NCBI RefSeq assembly: GCF_020520425.1
Contig: NC_079491.1
Coordinates: forward strand, 8,047,143 to 8,111,142
Reading direction: 5' to 3'
From: Spinacia oleracea
Lineage: Eukaryota; Streptophyta; Magnoliopsida; Caryophyllales; Amaranthaceae
DNA: 64,000 bases
Below are positions 1 through 10,777 of the stretch, in pieces. The position numbers were made by a program, and so were the translations under genes. Each line of letters begins with the position of its first letter. The first letter of the stretch is position 1. Under the pieces are notes generated by a model. It saw only the letters and a program-made list of their open reading frames with translations. It ran no database searches and had not been told where the DNA came from.

Positions 1-510
1 GCTTGCTGACTCGGGGTAATGTATAATCAAAAAATCGTGATTCAAACCCTTAAAGTAGGTCAGCAAGGCTACTATCAGCTTGCTGACTCGGGGTGATACG
101 AATCAAACCCTTAAAGTAGGTCAGCAAGGCTACTATCAGCTTGCTGACTCGGGGTAATGTATAATCAAAAATCGTGATTCAAACCCTTAAAGTAGGTCAG
201 CAAGGCTACTATCAGCTTGCTGACTCGGGGTGATACGAATCAAACCCTTAAAGTAGGTCAGCAAGGCTACTATCAGCTTGCTGACTCGGGGTAATGTATA
301 ATCAAAAATCGTGATTCAAACCCTTAAAGTAGGTCAGCAAGGCTACTATCAGCTTGCTGACTCGGGGTGATACGAATCAAACCCTTAAAGTAGGTCAGCA
401 AGGCTACTATCAGCTTGCTGACTCGGGGTAATGTATAGTCAAACATCATGATTCAAAACCCTTAAAGTAAGTCAGCAAGGCTACTATCAGCTTGCTGACT
501 CGGGGTAAAG
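1..510. repeat. Dimeric tandem array, 77/61 bp subunits
   Basis: Two related subunits alternate. The long form (76-77 bp) starts at 1, 139, 276 and 413. The short form (61 bp) starts at 78, 215 and 352. A partial start follows at 490. Every subunit begins with GCTTGCTGACTCGGGGT and ends with GTCAGCAAGGCTACTATCA; the short form lacks part of the middle. The true period is therefore about 137 bp. The array is cut by the window start. It lies just 3' of the antisense gene, where Tat/Ogre-type Ty3/gypsy elements often carry variable tandem repeats. Confidence 0.95.
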
Positions 511-830
511 TACCAGATTCAAACAGCACAATTGCATAAATAAGGGCAAGCATGAAATAGAAAAATAAAACAAACAACACAATATCATAAGCATAAGAGC
601 AACACCATCTGAATAAAGCAAATTCGACAGCCAACACCAAAACTGACATTTGTTAGCTGATAAAAAATGGCACAAGGTAAAGTTTACAAAAACAAAACAT
701 AAAATATCCCAGGGCAAAAAGTGCCACAAACAGCTGATACCAAAAGTGCGTCTAAAAAAATAAACTAATCTTTAAAAGCAGCAACGCCAGATGAACCACA
801 GGATGATACCGGTGATGACTGCCCGCACCT

Positions 831-3800
831 TCAAACTTGTTGATAATCCGTCTGGTTGGTACTGGAAGACAGCAGGGCAGGATCCAGGTAGTCTTCTTCC
901 TTCAGCTCAATGGGAGGGAGAGTCAAGGGATCAGCATTCTGAATGATCTCCTCCGGAATGATCTGTGACTCCAAACCGGTTGGTACCTTGTGCTTTTCCT
1001 CCACCAGGAAAGCATACTCAATATCCTCACAGTCCTCCTTGGTAAGGCCAATACCATGAACGCCACAACGGTGGGCAGCAAACCAGCCACCGTTATGACT
1101 ATCCGTGATACGCTTACTATAGGTCTGGGACCGAGAAAATCGCAAGGCACCATCCCGAGCACCGGTTTTGTAAGCAGCTTTGGCCTTCTCATCCGCCTCC
1201 AGCAACTTCTCAGACAGCTCTTTGTTCTTGGCCTCCTCTGCCTCCAGCTTGTTCGCAACATTCTCCAACTCTTCGTTGCGTTGCTTCACCCTTTTCAGCT
1301 CAGAAGTTTTTTGGTCCAGATCTTGCTTGGCGTCACTCACCTGCTTCTCCAGATCAGCCTGCCTTTTCTGAAGGTCTTCATTCTGCTCCTGGTAGCAGAG
1401 GTACAGCTTCACAAGCTCCACAGCAGAGTTGCAGGCCTACAAAAGACAATTCGTCAAAAACAACACCGATTGCATGTATATACAAAAAGCATACCATAAA
1501 AACAACACCGATTGCATACCTTGAGCATATCATTCATATGTTGGGCAGCCGGCGCGTCAATCTCAGCAGCAGGATTGTCGCGAGGAGTAGCCAGATCCTT
1601 CAAAGCCCTCCAACCCATACAACCACCCCCTTTGCAGTCGTCGGTGAGTATCGACTCACCACGAAGAAGATCGATTTTAGGGTTCCAGGGTTCATCAGGC
1701 TCACCAGGAGGAACCTCAAAGTACTTCATCTTCCTGGGGGATAGGCAAATCGAAGTCTTCTCAATCCACTCCCCAGGACGGACAAAGACACCCATGTTCA
1801 GACCAGAGCTGGTACCAGCACTCTGGCTAGGGCGAACATACCCAGAAGAAGTATGAAGAGTAGGAGGCATGAGAGGAGGAGTCTTCTGGCCCATACCAGC
1901 AACATCAGTATCATTTACCTCTTGCTCTTGGTTCTGACGGGTTGGAGTCATAAGATCCACAACCATCAAGTCTGGTTGGGCTATCGGCTCAACATCCGCA
2001 ACAGCATCACCCCCTTGGCCTGCGATGTTCACATCGGCAGCTGATTCAAAACCTTTCTCAGGAGACTTCTGCTGAGACTTATCAGGGGCAGGCTGCGTAG
2101 TACCGTCCACTCGAGACCGATTCACCCGAGTGAAGGGTTGGTTACGATCGCGAGGACGCCTGCCAGTAAGGGCAGCACCACGACCGCAATCCAAACTTTT
2201 AAAACCTCCAGCCATGTCAGGAGCAGTATGGACGGTCTTGAAGACAGGTCTTGGAGCAGGGTTGTCAGGAGCAGTATGAGTCGTTTTGAAAACAACTCCA
2301 GTAGGCGCACGGATGGAAAGTGGTTTGGGAGCTGGTATGGAGCTTAATCTTTTTGTCTTCTTAGCAGGAGACTCACTCGCAACCTCCTCCCGAGTCGAAC
2401 CACGCTTTTTGTTGGCTTGGGTTGCGTAGGTCGACAGAGTAGAAAACACACCTTTCGGATTGGGAGGGTTGTTGGTAGTAGGACGACCGTCTTTGCCCAA
2501 ACCGAGAATAGCAAAGTTGAGAGTATGCAGACCTGGTAAGAAGAAACAAACAAAAGATTTAAACACAGACAAACAACAATGCGTACAAAACAAGAAAAGC
2601 ATACTTAAACAACATAAGAGGGGGATATAGCTATCAGCCCCACGACCATACCAAGAGTATGGGTGTGGCACAAGCCAACTGCAGACAGCGGCCCATTTCC
2701 CAAAATATACTTAGCAGGAGGCAACCAGTACTTAGGAACGGTCACAGACTTCTGCAAACCGGTGTCAACATGCAAACAGGACACAAACTGGTGGGCCCTT
2801 TTCTCCCTGAAACCCAACTCCCGAATGGGGTAATGGTTCATATGAGGACGGGGGAGATGAAAGCGAGTCCGAATGGGGAAATCAGAAGGCACTCTCAACC
2901 AGTAGAACTTCTTTTCCCAATCTTTACAGCTAGACAGCTTGGGGTTGACTGTCATTTTGCTTGCCTTGGTGTAAAAAGACCACCATCCAGACTTCTTCTT
3001 GTACTTTTTCAACCAAATCAGCCGCCTAAACAGATTAATGGTTTGGGGCCATTGTTTAAAAGATAGCAGCCAGGTAAAAGCCACAACATTCCTCACTACC
3101 TGAGGCGTTACCTGCGCCAAACATACATTCCAAGCCCGGAATACCTTCTCTATAAAAGGATGAAGAGGAAATCGGAGGCCGAAATCTAGATGATGGGCAT
3201 ACACGCCGATATGATCAGGAGGACAATCCAAAATCACACTCCCCTCAGCAGGAATCACGAGACGGTACCCTTTGGGCAGTTTCAAATACTCTTTGGCCCA
3301 GCGCGGATGGTCGTCTTTGATAGCCCTATCACGGAAAGATTTGATTATTTTAGCTTTGTAAACGGCACTACCAGCAGGAGGAGGACTCTCAACCCTGTAG
3401 CTCATCTCCTCCGTATCGGAATCTGGTTCCACATCCAGATCCCCTTCTCTCAAAACCTGCTCACACAGAGAGGTCACGTCTTCACCATCATCCCACAACC
3501 GGCCAATATCATCATCAGACTCCAAAATTGAATCCCCTGCATCCTCATCATCTCCCCCAACGCTACCGGCGGAGTTATCGGATCCCGCAACATCGTTAGC
3601 ACGACTGCTAACCTCCCCTTCATCCATCTGACGGCTCCCACCAGCCACGTCCTCTAGATGGGCACCCCTGACGGCATCCTGGTTGAGAGACACAACAACA
3701 TTGCCAAAATTAGTGCCATAGTCACCATATCCTTTACCGGCAGGGTCCATAAATTGCGTCCATGATCGAAGTTCGTACTCAAGGGCAATAGAGGGAGCAT

Positions 3801-4044
3801 CCACTGCCGGGATTGTTTCGCAATTATCTACTAAATTCAAATCATGACGAATGTCGGCTCGTACCTGTTTGCGCATGTGAGCCTGTAATTCCTTTGCAGC
3901 ATCCTCGCAAGACGGCTCAAAATAGTCAGAGGCAGACGGCTTATCATCATCCTCAAAATTGACATCCTCAGAGGTAGACGCAGGGTCAACATCGTCATAC
4001 CCAGCCCCACTCAACACATTATCACTATCTCGCTCACTCGACAT
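831..4044 (-). CDS. Three-exon antisense gene of a Tat-type retrotransposon (putative PF04195-like protein)
   Basis: Coding exons are 4044-2652, 2532-1520 and 1436-831, predicted 1003 aa. Both introns have GT donors and AG acceptors that keep the frame (phase 1, then phase 0). The ATG at 4044 starts an acidic N-terminus (about residues 1-220). Residues about 266-390 contain a stretch with RFPLHPFIEKVFRAWN and a following WW-rich block; from memory this resembles the 'putative gypsy type transposon' domain (PF04195). The middle is low-complexity and basic/proline-rich. Exon 3 is a long heptad-like coiled coil (about 813-893) followed by an acidic tail. The gene runs opposite to the probable LTR at 4890-5322. 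That matches the extra antisense ORF known between pol and the 3' LTR in Tat elements. Function is unknown. The frames are open, so it may still be expressed. The domain name is a recollection, not a search result. Confidence 0.7.
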
Positions 4045-4451
4045 TGCACCCAAATATAAACCTATACGAAGGAAGAAACAAAAACAAAAAAGACTATACC
4101 TTCTCGCACAACGGAAATTTAGCAGCCCAGAACCGAGGTACAACACTTCCGCAAGCACCGCAGTCAGCAACAGAAACAACGCCGAAAAAATAACTCGCAG
4201 GAACAAAGGAGAAGATTTGAGAAAGAGAGAGAAAAGTTTGAAGAAAAGAGCGAAAGTGTTTTGATGTTTTAAGAAAAGAAAGTTAAATAGTCAAAAATCG
4301 AGGAAAACGGGCGATTTGACAGTTAAAGGCAGTTGAAGGGACAGAGCAAATCTCAGCCATTGAAATAAAATGATAAAGCGACACGCGTCGCATAGCACGC
4401 AGATGCATCACACGTGGAATAAATTTAAGCGGTACAAATTCAAAATACTTC

Positions 4452-4453
<2 letters not shown>

Positions 4454-4489
<36 letters not shown>

Positions 4490-4658
4490 AAAATCTCAAG
4501 GGGGCTAGTCAGCATCCAAAACCTCAAGGGGGCTAGTCAGCATCCAAAACCTCAAGGGGGCTAGTCAGCATCCAAAACCTCAAGGGGGCTAGTCAGCATC
4601 CAAAATCTCAAGGGGGCTAGTCAGCATCCAAAATCTCAAAGGGACTAGTCAGCGTCCA
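4454..4658. repeat. Poly(A) tract followed by six 28-bp tandem units
   Basis: A run of about 34 A residues (4454-4487) is followed by six head-to-tail units of 28 bp. Their CTAG landmarks are at 4505, 4533, 4561, 4589, 4617 and 4645. Each unit contains AAGGGGGCTAGTCAGCATCC. The AAGGGGGCTAGT core closely resembles the purine-rich stretches at 4807-4820 and 4878-4891 next to the probable LTR start. The array may have grown from the polypurine-tract region. Confidence 0.9.
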
Positions 4659-4889
4659 AGCATCCCCAAAGGAGCATATCGGTAAGAGGGAGCAGGACAC
4701 CCTATCTGCTTAGTTTCAGCGAAATTACAGGTGGTATTCACTACGAGAAAGCTAATCAGCACTTAACACATAAACACACCAGCATTTCGCGGAAAGCGCG
4801 CAGTCTGAGGGGGCTAGTTGTAGGGAGAGCACTATTTTCAGAGCAAGCACATCAGTCAAGACAGATATGCTCACTCCGAGGGGGCTAGT

Positions 4890-5322
4890 TGTACGGGTAT
4901 GCTACCAGCTGGCTGGTAGCATCGCCAAACTGTTAAGGAGGCACGTGACCAGTTATTATTAATCCTTATCAGCAGTTATTATTCCCTACCAGCATCTCTT
5001 ACAAGCCGGTAGGGGGGAGGCACGTGACCAAACCAAGAGGTCAACGGGTCGCTATCAATCGGGTAGGACCCATTTGTCCGTACGCCCGACCCGCGCCTAT
5101 ATATATGGGCTTCATTTATGACAAAAGGTACGCAAACACAATCATTTCCACTAAAACCAAAATACTTATCACTCATCATATCTGACTTTAGCATCGGAGG
5201 GGGGATCCTCGAATCACCCTCGAGGCTAGTTCATCTTTGTTATCTGCGCAGGATATCAACAGGATAACAGTAGCACTCAACCAGCAAGACATCTCCAACC
5301 GTTCCCAAATCATACCGGAACA
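4890..5322 (+). repeat. Probable 3' LTR of the Tat-type Ty3/gypsy element
   Basis: A purine tract (GAGGGGGC at 4879-4886) precedes a TG at 4890, and a CCGGAACA ends at 5322. Inside are a TATA-like stretch (TATATATAT, 5098-5106) and, about 90 bp downstream, GACTTTAGCATCGGAGG at 5161-5180. The latter is a sequence type I associate with the R/U5 region of plant Tat LTRs. The start could instead be the TG at 4819, which follows a second copy of the purine tract. The partner LTR lies outside the window, so the borders are estimates. Confidence 0.5.
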
Positions 5323-6339
5323 GTAACATCTCTCCCTCATCCTCAGCTGATTGGTTATGATTTATTGGCTACACTTGTTTTTTGGGTGGTGGTGGTTTTT
5401 GTCAGGTATGTTAACCAGTCTTAGCCGGTGCTTTATTCCTTTAGGATTTAGTAGTATTGTTCCAGGTTGCCTTATCCATTGTAATTGCTCCTGCAGCTTT
5501 TTACTTATATTTTTTGTAAGACTGTTTTTTATTTTGCAACCTGGTGTTGTATTATGGTAGTTGTTATGTTGTATATCAGCTCTACAAGTGTAGCAATATC
5601 TCTTAATGATATGAATTTGCTTAAGTTTGTTTAATCTTTTGTTGTCCCTGCCTTTTTAAAGTTTAATTCTGATTTGGATTATATGGCTCCTAGTATCATG
5701 ATCTTTGGTCTGGGATTTTGTGTTAGTTGGTAGTCTTTTTTGGCTACCGTACAAATAGAGGTACCCATGGTATAGGAAGCTCTTTGTAAGTTTGAAGTTA
5801 GTTATCAGATCACTACCACTTTGGGTAGTCCTTATGATGCAGTAAAAGGATCTCTTCTCCTTTTACCTAAGGGCCCTTACTCTCCTTCTTTCTGGAGAAT
5901 GTATAGTGTCTTACACTATCTTGCCTTCTTGTTCAGTAGGATTATGTACTCTATCAAACAGTTGTGCTTCTGCCTGTTGACTTTCTCTCCTAATTCTTCT
6001 ACGTATATCGAGAAGTCAATTGCCTTTCTCCTATTAGCTATGTTCTTTTGCCCAGTATTGCAAGCTGTGTTTATCAGACTTACCTAGTGTGCATCTAGTT
6101 GGCATCCTTGATCCCGTCTTAAATGCCCAAATGCGGCTACTTCTTGTGTGCTTATTTACATTTGGTCCTCTTTCCCCCTTATTATACTAAGCTTGGCATG
6201 TTAGTTGGTCACTGTATAATTTTAAGAACCGGACTGTTGACTGAATTCCCCATCAGCATTTGGTCTTTGTGTGTTTTTGTAAACTTAAGAACCGAACTAT
6301 TGATCTGCTTTGAAATGGATGGGCTTAAGGCCATATTCT
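5323..6339. other. Intergenic, nothing recognised
   Basis: AT-rich sequence with several open frames under 100 codons on the plus strand. None shows a family motif, and splice-site-bounded coding blocks are not evident. It could be decayed LINE or retrotransposon sequence upstream of the LINE fragment at 6340. Confidence 0.4.
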
Positions 6340-6462
6340 TTTTTCTTCTACGCGACTATCTTTCGCCCATATATTGTTTTTGTGCTAGAAACAATGACCT
6401 CCAATGCGACTAGTAAGTTAGTAACAAAGCGTCTTTGGTTCCAAAAAAACTCTATTCACAAA
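6340..6462 (+). pseudogene. 5' piece of degenerate L1-type LINE (endonuclease domain), split by the gypsy insertion
   Basis: The frame reads a stretch like the start of a plant LINE ORF2 endonuclease domain (VLETMTSNATSK then TKRLWFQ). The same reading continues on the far side of the gypsy element at 22174 (HSGGVWICWN, one frame over). The gypsy target duplication ACAAA (6458-6462 and 22174-22178) marks the break. The N-terminal part of the LINE upstream is not recognisable. Confidence 0.65.
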
Positions 6463-9430
6463 TGTAACACCCCGACAATTCTCTCTTTTCTAAAACAACA
6501 TTTTAATATAAAACGTAGAGAATTATCAAGGCATTATCGCCCGTGTGAAAACGTAACGGCTTATTCAGAATTTTGCAGCGGAAAACATAAAACTAACTTT
6601 AGGTTTATAAATAATAGATTACAGGTTTAATCCCAAAAATCATCCAACGAAAATAAGGAAATATAAATAGTACGACAAGTTTAAAGTCCCAATTAACAAA
6701 CCCAAGTTAACTTAGCAAATCAAAACTAAATACAAGCTCTCTATTCCCGATCCCAATGATGCAACATCTTCAAACCTGCAGATGGACAATGCTTATTGAT
6801 CCTTAGAGACTGCTCACCAAAGATTGGGTCATCACAGGATCAATAAGGCATAGCCATGATCAACATGCACAAGCAAAAGCACGTAATCAGCAAAGCTGAG
6901 TACTACATACTAAATCAATAATAATCCTAACATGATTCTATTAAACGAACAATCCTAACATGGTACTAAATAAAACATAAGCAAGGATAATCAAGATATA
7001 TTGACTTGAAGACTATATTTGACTGAACTAGACCTTTGTATCATTAACATTATTTTAATTGAAATAGTCAATGGACTGAGTTGACTACTAGAAACTTCTT
7101 CTTCTTCACTAAGGAAGACGAGGTACGGGCGCGACTCCGTAAACCCCAATGACCTGCGATATCGAGGGACTTTTTAAATAAAAATAGAACCGGTGATCAA
7201 TCCGGCCCCAGAAAAAGCCATAGGCTACCCATGACCCCAACTCCTAATTGTCCGTCACTTTAGACGTGCACAGTCTAAAGCTATTGCTACTCATTTTCAC
7301 TTTACATGACTTAACTTTTAATACTTGGTTATGACTCATCAAACATAAATATTATATTCAACAAGTAAACACAACTTCTTTTATCTTTGAATTAAACCAG
7401 TGATCACAACATTCAACCAAGAGCCAATTCCAACTATTTTAATCTTTCCTTTATCCATATTTAAAAACCTTTATTAGGTATAAGTTTCAACTACCAAACA
7501 AGGTCCTCGGCCCTTATAAAGTAGTGAAAATCTAAAGAGGAACAACGATCAATAAAGATCTAAACCAATATTAAATAATATAAAGTTCCACAAAACCAAC
7601 ATGCTTACATCAATATTCCATGCTAACATGATTCAATTCTTATAAATAAAGTTCTATGCTCAACGCATTAATTCAACGACATTGAACATGAAATTCCAAC
7701 ATAAACAAGTTCATAAATATATTCATCATATTCTCAATACAACACACATCCAAGCACACAGGCATGTACGTACCTTGTGTAAACAAACTGATAGGCCACT
7801 TTAACGAATTCAAAAGTCGCCCACAAAGAATTCTCCGCCTAAAAACAACCAATAAAATTCCCCAATCAATTTCCAACAATTTACAGCAATACTAAAGTAT
7901 TCCAAATACATCCTAAACATATTTTGAACCATCCCCAATATCGAAACTTAACTAAATAACCTCCAAGCATAATAACTATTAAACTAATGATCCCAAATCG
8001 TTCTAAACTCCAATAAAACATCCCTTTTTAAAATTTTCAGCAATATAAAATTATTTCAAACGTCCACAAAACATAATCAACGTTCTTAAAATCATAAAAA
8101 TAATAGCTTTAATAATATATAATCATTCTATTATGATTTTAGAATATTAAAACCTTAAAAATCCATGCTTTAATAATTAAATTCCTTATTTCAATTCAAT
8201 TACATAATCTGAAAATTAAATTTATTATTTAAACATAATATATAATATGAAAATATAATTTAATCATGATAACTTATAATTTACATTCAAGGAGCATGAA
8301 TTAAATTAATAAAACTTCATTAAGACCCTAAATTAAACGTAGTTAATAAATCTGAAAATAATTAAATTAATTTCAACAACATATAATCTGAAATTTCATA
8401 AAAAAATCATAAATTTAATTCAAGAAACATAAATTAAATTAATAAACTTAATTAAACATTTAAATAACTTAGGATTTAAGAAAACAACCAAACTAAAGAG
8501 AAGAGAGTGGGCGGCCGGCGGTCCGGGGCACGGCGGCGCGGCAGCTGCTGGGTTGGTGGTTGCGACTGGTGGGTGGCGGTTGCTGTCGGCATAAACAGGG
8601 CACGAATGAGTGCCACGAACGAAATAGAAAAAGAAAGAGAATGAAAGACAAAAGAGAAGGGAGGATGGGCGAACTACCGTGCAACGACGGCGACCTTTCG
8701 CGGCGACGACGGCTGGCGGCGAGGGAGGCTCACGACTTGGCTGCGCGAAACTTAAACAAGAGGGAAGCAATGGTGAGGGAGGACGAAAAAATCCAGAAAA
8801 AGAAAAGAAGGAGAACGAAGAGAGAGAGAAGGAGAAGGGGAATTACCGGCGGCTGGCGAGGGACGACGGTGGCCCGGCGTGACTGGCTGGACGGCGGCGA
8901 CAAGGAGAGGGCAGGGTTTGTGCGTCGTGGATGTTGAAGCAAGGAGAGAGAGAGAAACGGTTGAGGGCTTGCTTGTGGTTTGTTTGTACGTGAAACAGAG
9001 AGGAGGAAGGGCTTTGGTGTTTTACGTGAAAATAGTTTGGGTGGGGTTTTGAGGGTTGGGTTTTAATGTTGGGCTTTCCCAAGTGGGCTAGAATTAGGAT
9101 TTAGCTTTTATGATTCGAATCCAAAACTGAATAGGATCGTTTTCTAAATTCAATCAATTTTCGTAATTCAAATTCTTTTCAACTTAAAATTCTAAAATTA
9201 TTCTTGATTGCACAAATCGCTAAAATATTTATAATATATTTACATAAAATTAAATATACATTAAATATATAATAAAATTCAAAAATCGTTAAATATTTAG
9301 AACGTACTTAAAATAAAATAAATATACGTTAATTATATATTTATTACTTAAAATTCATAAATTCTATTTAAATATAAATAATATACGTCAAAATATATTA
9401 ATAAAATTTATAAATTTACGGGGGATTACA
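6463..9430 (-). repeat. 3' LTR of the gypsy element
   Basis: 2968 bp, TG...CA ends. It is near-identical to 19207-22173, with a constant offset of 12744 apart from single-base indels. The LTR is strongly AT-rich except for a GC-rich block at about 8500-8950. That block keeps long open frames on both strands in both copies; I treat this as a base-composition effect. Confidence 0.95.
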
Positions 9431-9472
9431 ATCTACCCCTCTTAAAAGAAGTTTCGTCCCGAAACTTGATAC
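9431..9472 (-). promoter_or_regulatory. Polypurine tract with preceding hairpin (gypsy element)
   Basis: On the minus strand a hairpin AAGTTTCGGGACGAAACTT (9467-9449) is followed by TCTTTTAAGAGGGGTAGAT, directly abutting the LTR start TGTAATCC. The AAGAGGGGTAGA purine run next to the LTR is the expected plus-strand primer site. A diverged second copy of the hairpin and purine tract lies at 9701-9746. Confidence 0.75.
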
Positions 9473-9700
9473 GAAATTTCCCACATTTTCCCCAAAAGCT
9501 TTTAACTTATTCTTACTAGAGAAGTACTTGTGCCACATATGTGCACTCTTTTGCCAACTCAAAGTTGTTTGTGTTACTCGTGAACACCTTTTCTTATGCG
9601 GAGAGTCTATTTGCTTTGCCTAAACTTGTAAAATTTGCTAAAATAAGCATAAAAATGCATAAAAATGCCATAAAATAGGTAAAAAAACGCGAATTTCTAT

Positions 9701-9746
9701 CGCATTCTACCCCCCTTAAAGAAAACGAGTTACGCCCTCGTAACTC
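9701..9746 (-). promoter_or_regulatory. Second hairpin plus polypurine-like tract
   Basis: On the minus strand GAGTTACGAGGGCGTAACTC (hairpin, 9746-9727) is followed by GTTTTCTTTAAGGGGGGTAG. This is the same arrangement as at 9431-9472, but the stem sequence differs while pairing is kept. It does not abut an LTR. It may be an old LTR-proximal boundary or a second internal priming site. Confidence 0.5.
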
Positions 9747-9873
9747 ACCTCAGGGAATAACTAACCAAAATTTCTTTCGACGAATTCTATCCTCAAAATT
9801 CTTGTTTCACTAAAACTACTAATTTTAGACTTTTCACAACAGATGACGAAACAAAAGAACAAGTCACCACGAA

Positions 9874-10025
9874 TTAAATAATGCTTAACTTGCGCGGAGT
9901 TAATAGAAAAGTACCAGAATCTATATCGGCAGATCGTTCATTTTCATTCTGATTCATCATGTACAACTTTCCTGGAGCCTTATTCGAGTTGTTGTGATCA
10001 TTTGCAGACTTATTATAGTTCTCTT
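9874..10025 (-). pseudogene. C-terminal end of gypsy gag, separated by the copia insertion
   Basis: Reading leftward from the TSD (10025-10021), the gag frame from 16123 resumes with an asparagine-rich stretch. It reaches a SGTF-type motif, as seen just before gypsy protease domains, and then hits a stop at 9874. No protease active site, reverse transcriptase, RNase H or integrase follows before the 3' LTR. Pol has therefore been deleted. Confidence 0.7.
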
Positions 10026-10759
10026 TGTTGGAATTTAAAGATGGAAAATCGCTCAAAACCTGCCTGCCAGGTTTTGGAAAACCGGCAGGTTTTCCCAAAA
10101 CCTGTCTGCCAGGTTTTCCAAAACCGGCAGGTTTCGAGCGTGAGTTGAAAAACGGACTTAAAAGGCATTTTTTGAAGTGCACCGAAAACCGGCCGGTTTT
10201 GAGAAACCGGCAGGTTTCGAGATCGGCTCTTAGTGTTGTCCGTTTTTTATCTTCTCTTTGGATTCCTCTTTTATGATAACCTTTTATGTATGATTTATGG
10301 ACAATTATCATTCTGATTATGATGATTAAGTTGGTCCATTATTTCTCTTGATTATGGGGGTTATAAACCCTTCATTATCATGGATTTAATTGGTGATTCA
10401 ATACCATTGGATTCTTTTGAGTCCTTTGGTTTCTTTGGGTTGTTTTGTATTCTCCTCTAATCCTATAAATACATGCTTCATTTCTTGATTTGTTTACAGA
10501 AAAATCATTCCCTTATCATCTCCCTTTCTTCCTCTCTTTTGGGCATAAGTTCTGGTAACTCCATCTCACACCCAAGAGTGCCATTGTGTGTTGAGGGTTG
10601 TGTAAACCTTAGGGAACGAATCGGTGAATACAATTGTGCACCCCGGTTGCACCGAATCTCGTTTTCAAGGCAGTGGTTTGGTTACCACGGCACAACAAGT
10701 TCCGTAAGTCTTACTTTCTTGTTCTTCATTTTAGCCTTGAAAACTCTTAATCTACAACA
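10026..10759 (+). repeat. 5' LTR of the copia element
   Basis: 734 bp. A TATA-like TATAAATA sits at 10464-10471. Positions 10057-10215 hold several near-palindromic copies of AACCGGCAGGTT / AACCTGCC, including the 16-bp perfect palindrome AAAACCGGCCGGTTTT. Confidence 0.95.
10464..10471 (+). promoter_or_regulatory. TATA box in the copia LTR
   Basis: TATAAATA lies 496 bp upstream of where the gag-pol region begins. It is inside the U3/R part of the LTR and is repeated at the same place in the 3' LTR (15827-15834). Confidence 0.55.
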
Positions 10760-10777
10760 ATTTGAAAACGAGATATT

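Noticed and set aside
1..510. Regular repeat-spacer look that could suggest a CRISPR array
   Set aside because: The 'spacers' are themselves repeated, unit lengths are 61-77 bp, and the setting is a plant retrotransposon.
990..1499. 169-codon plus-strand frame
   Set aside because: It is the shadow of the third exon and intron of the antisense gene at 831-4044.
2605..4206. Reading the first antisense exon as a 533-aa stand-alone protein
   Set aside because: The region before Met at 4044 is not conserved-looking. The frame continues well through a GT donor at 2651 into the next exon, whereas reading on gives unrelated residues and a stop.
5351..6630. Several 69-106 codon plus-strand frames
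   Set aside because: No motif and no coding bias seen, apart from the LINE piece after 6340.
8420..9082. Overlapping open frames of 62-125 codons on both strands (also 21163-21825)
   Set aside because: They lie in a GC-rich part of the gypsy LTRs, overlap on both strands, and are arginine- or serine/proline-rich without motifs. Composition explains them.
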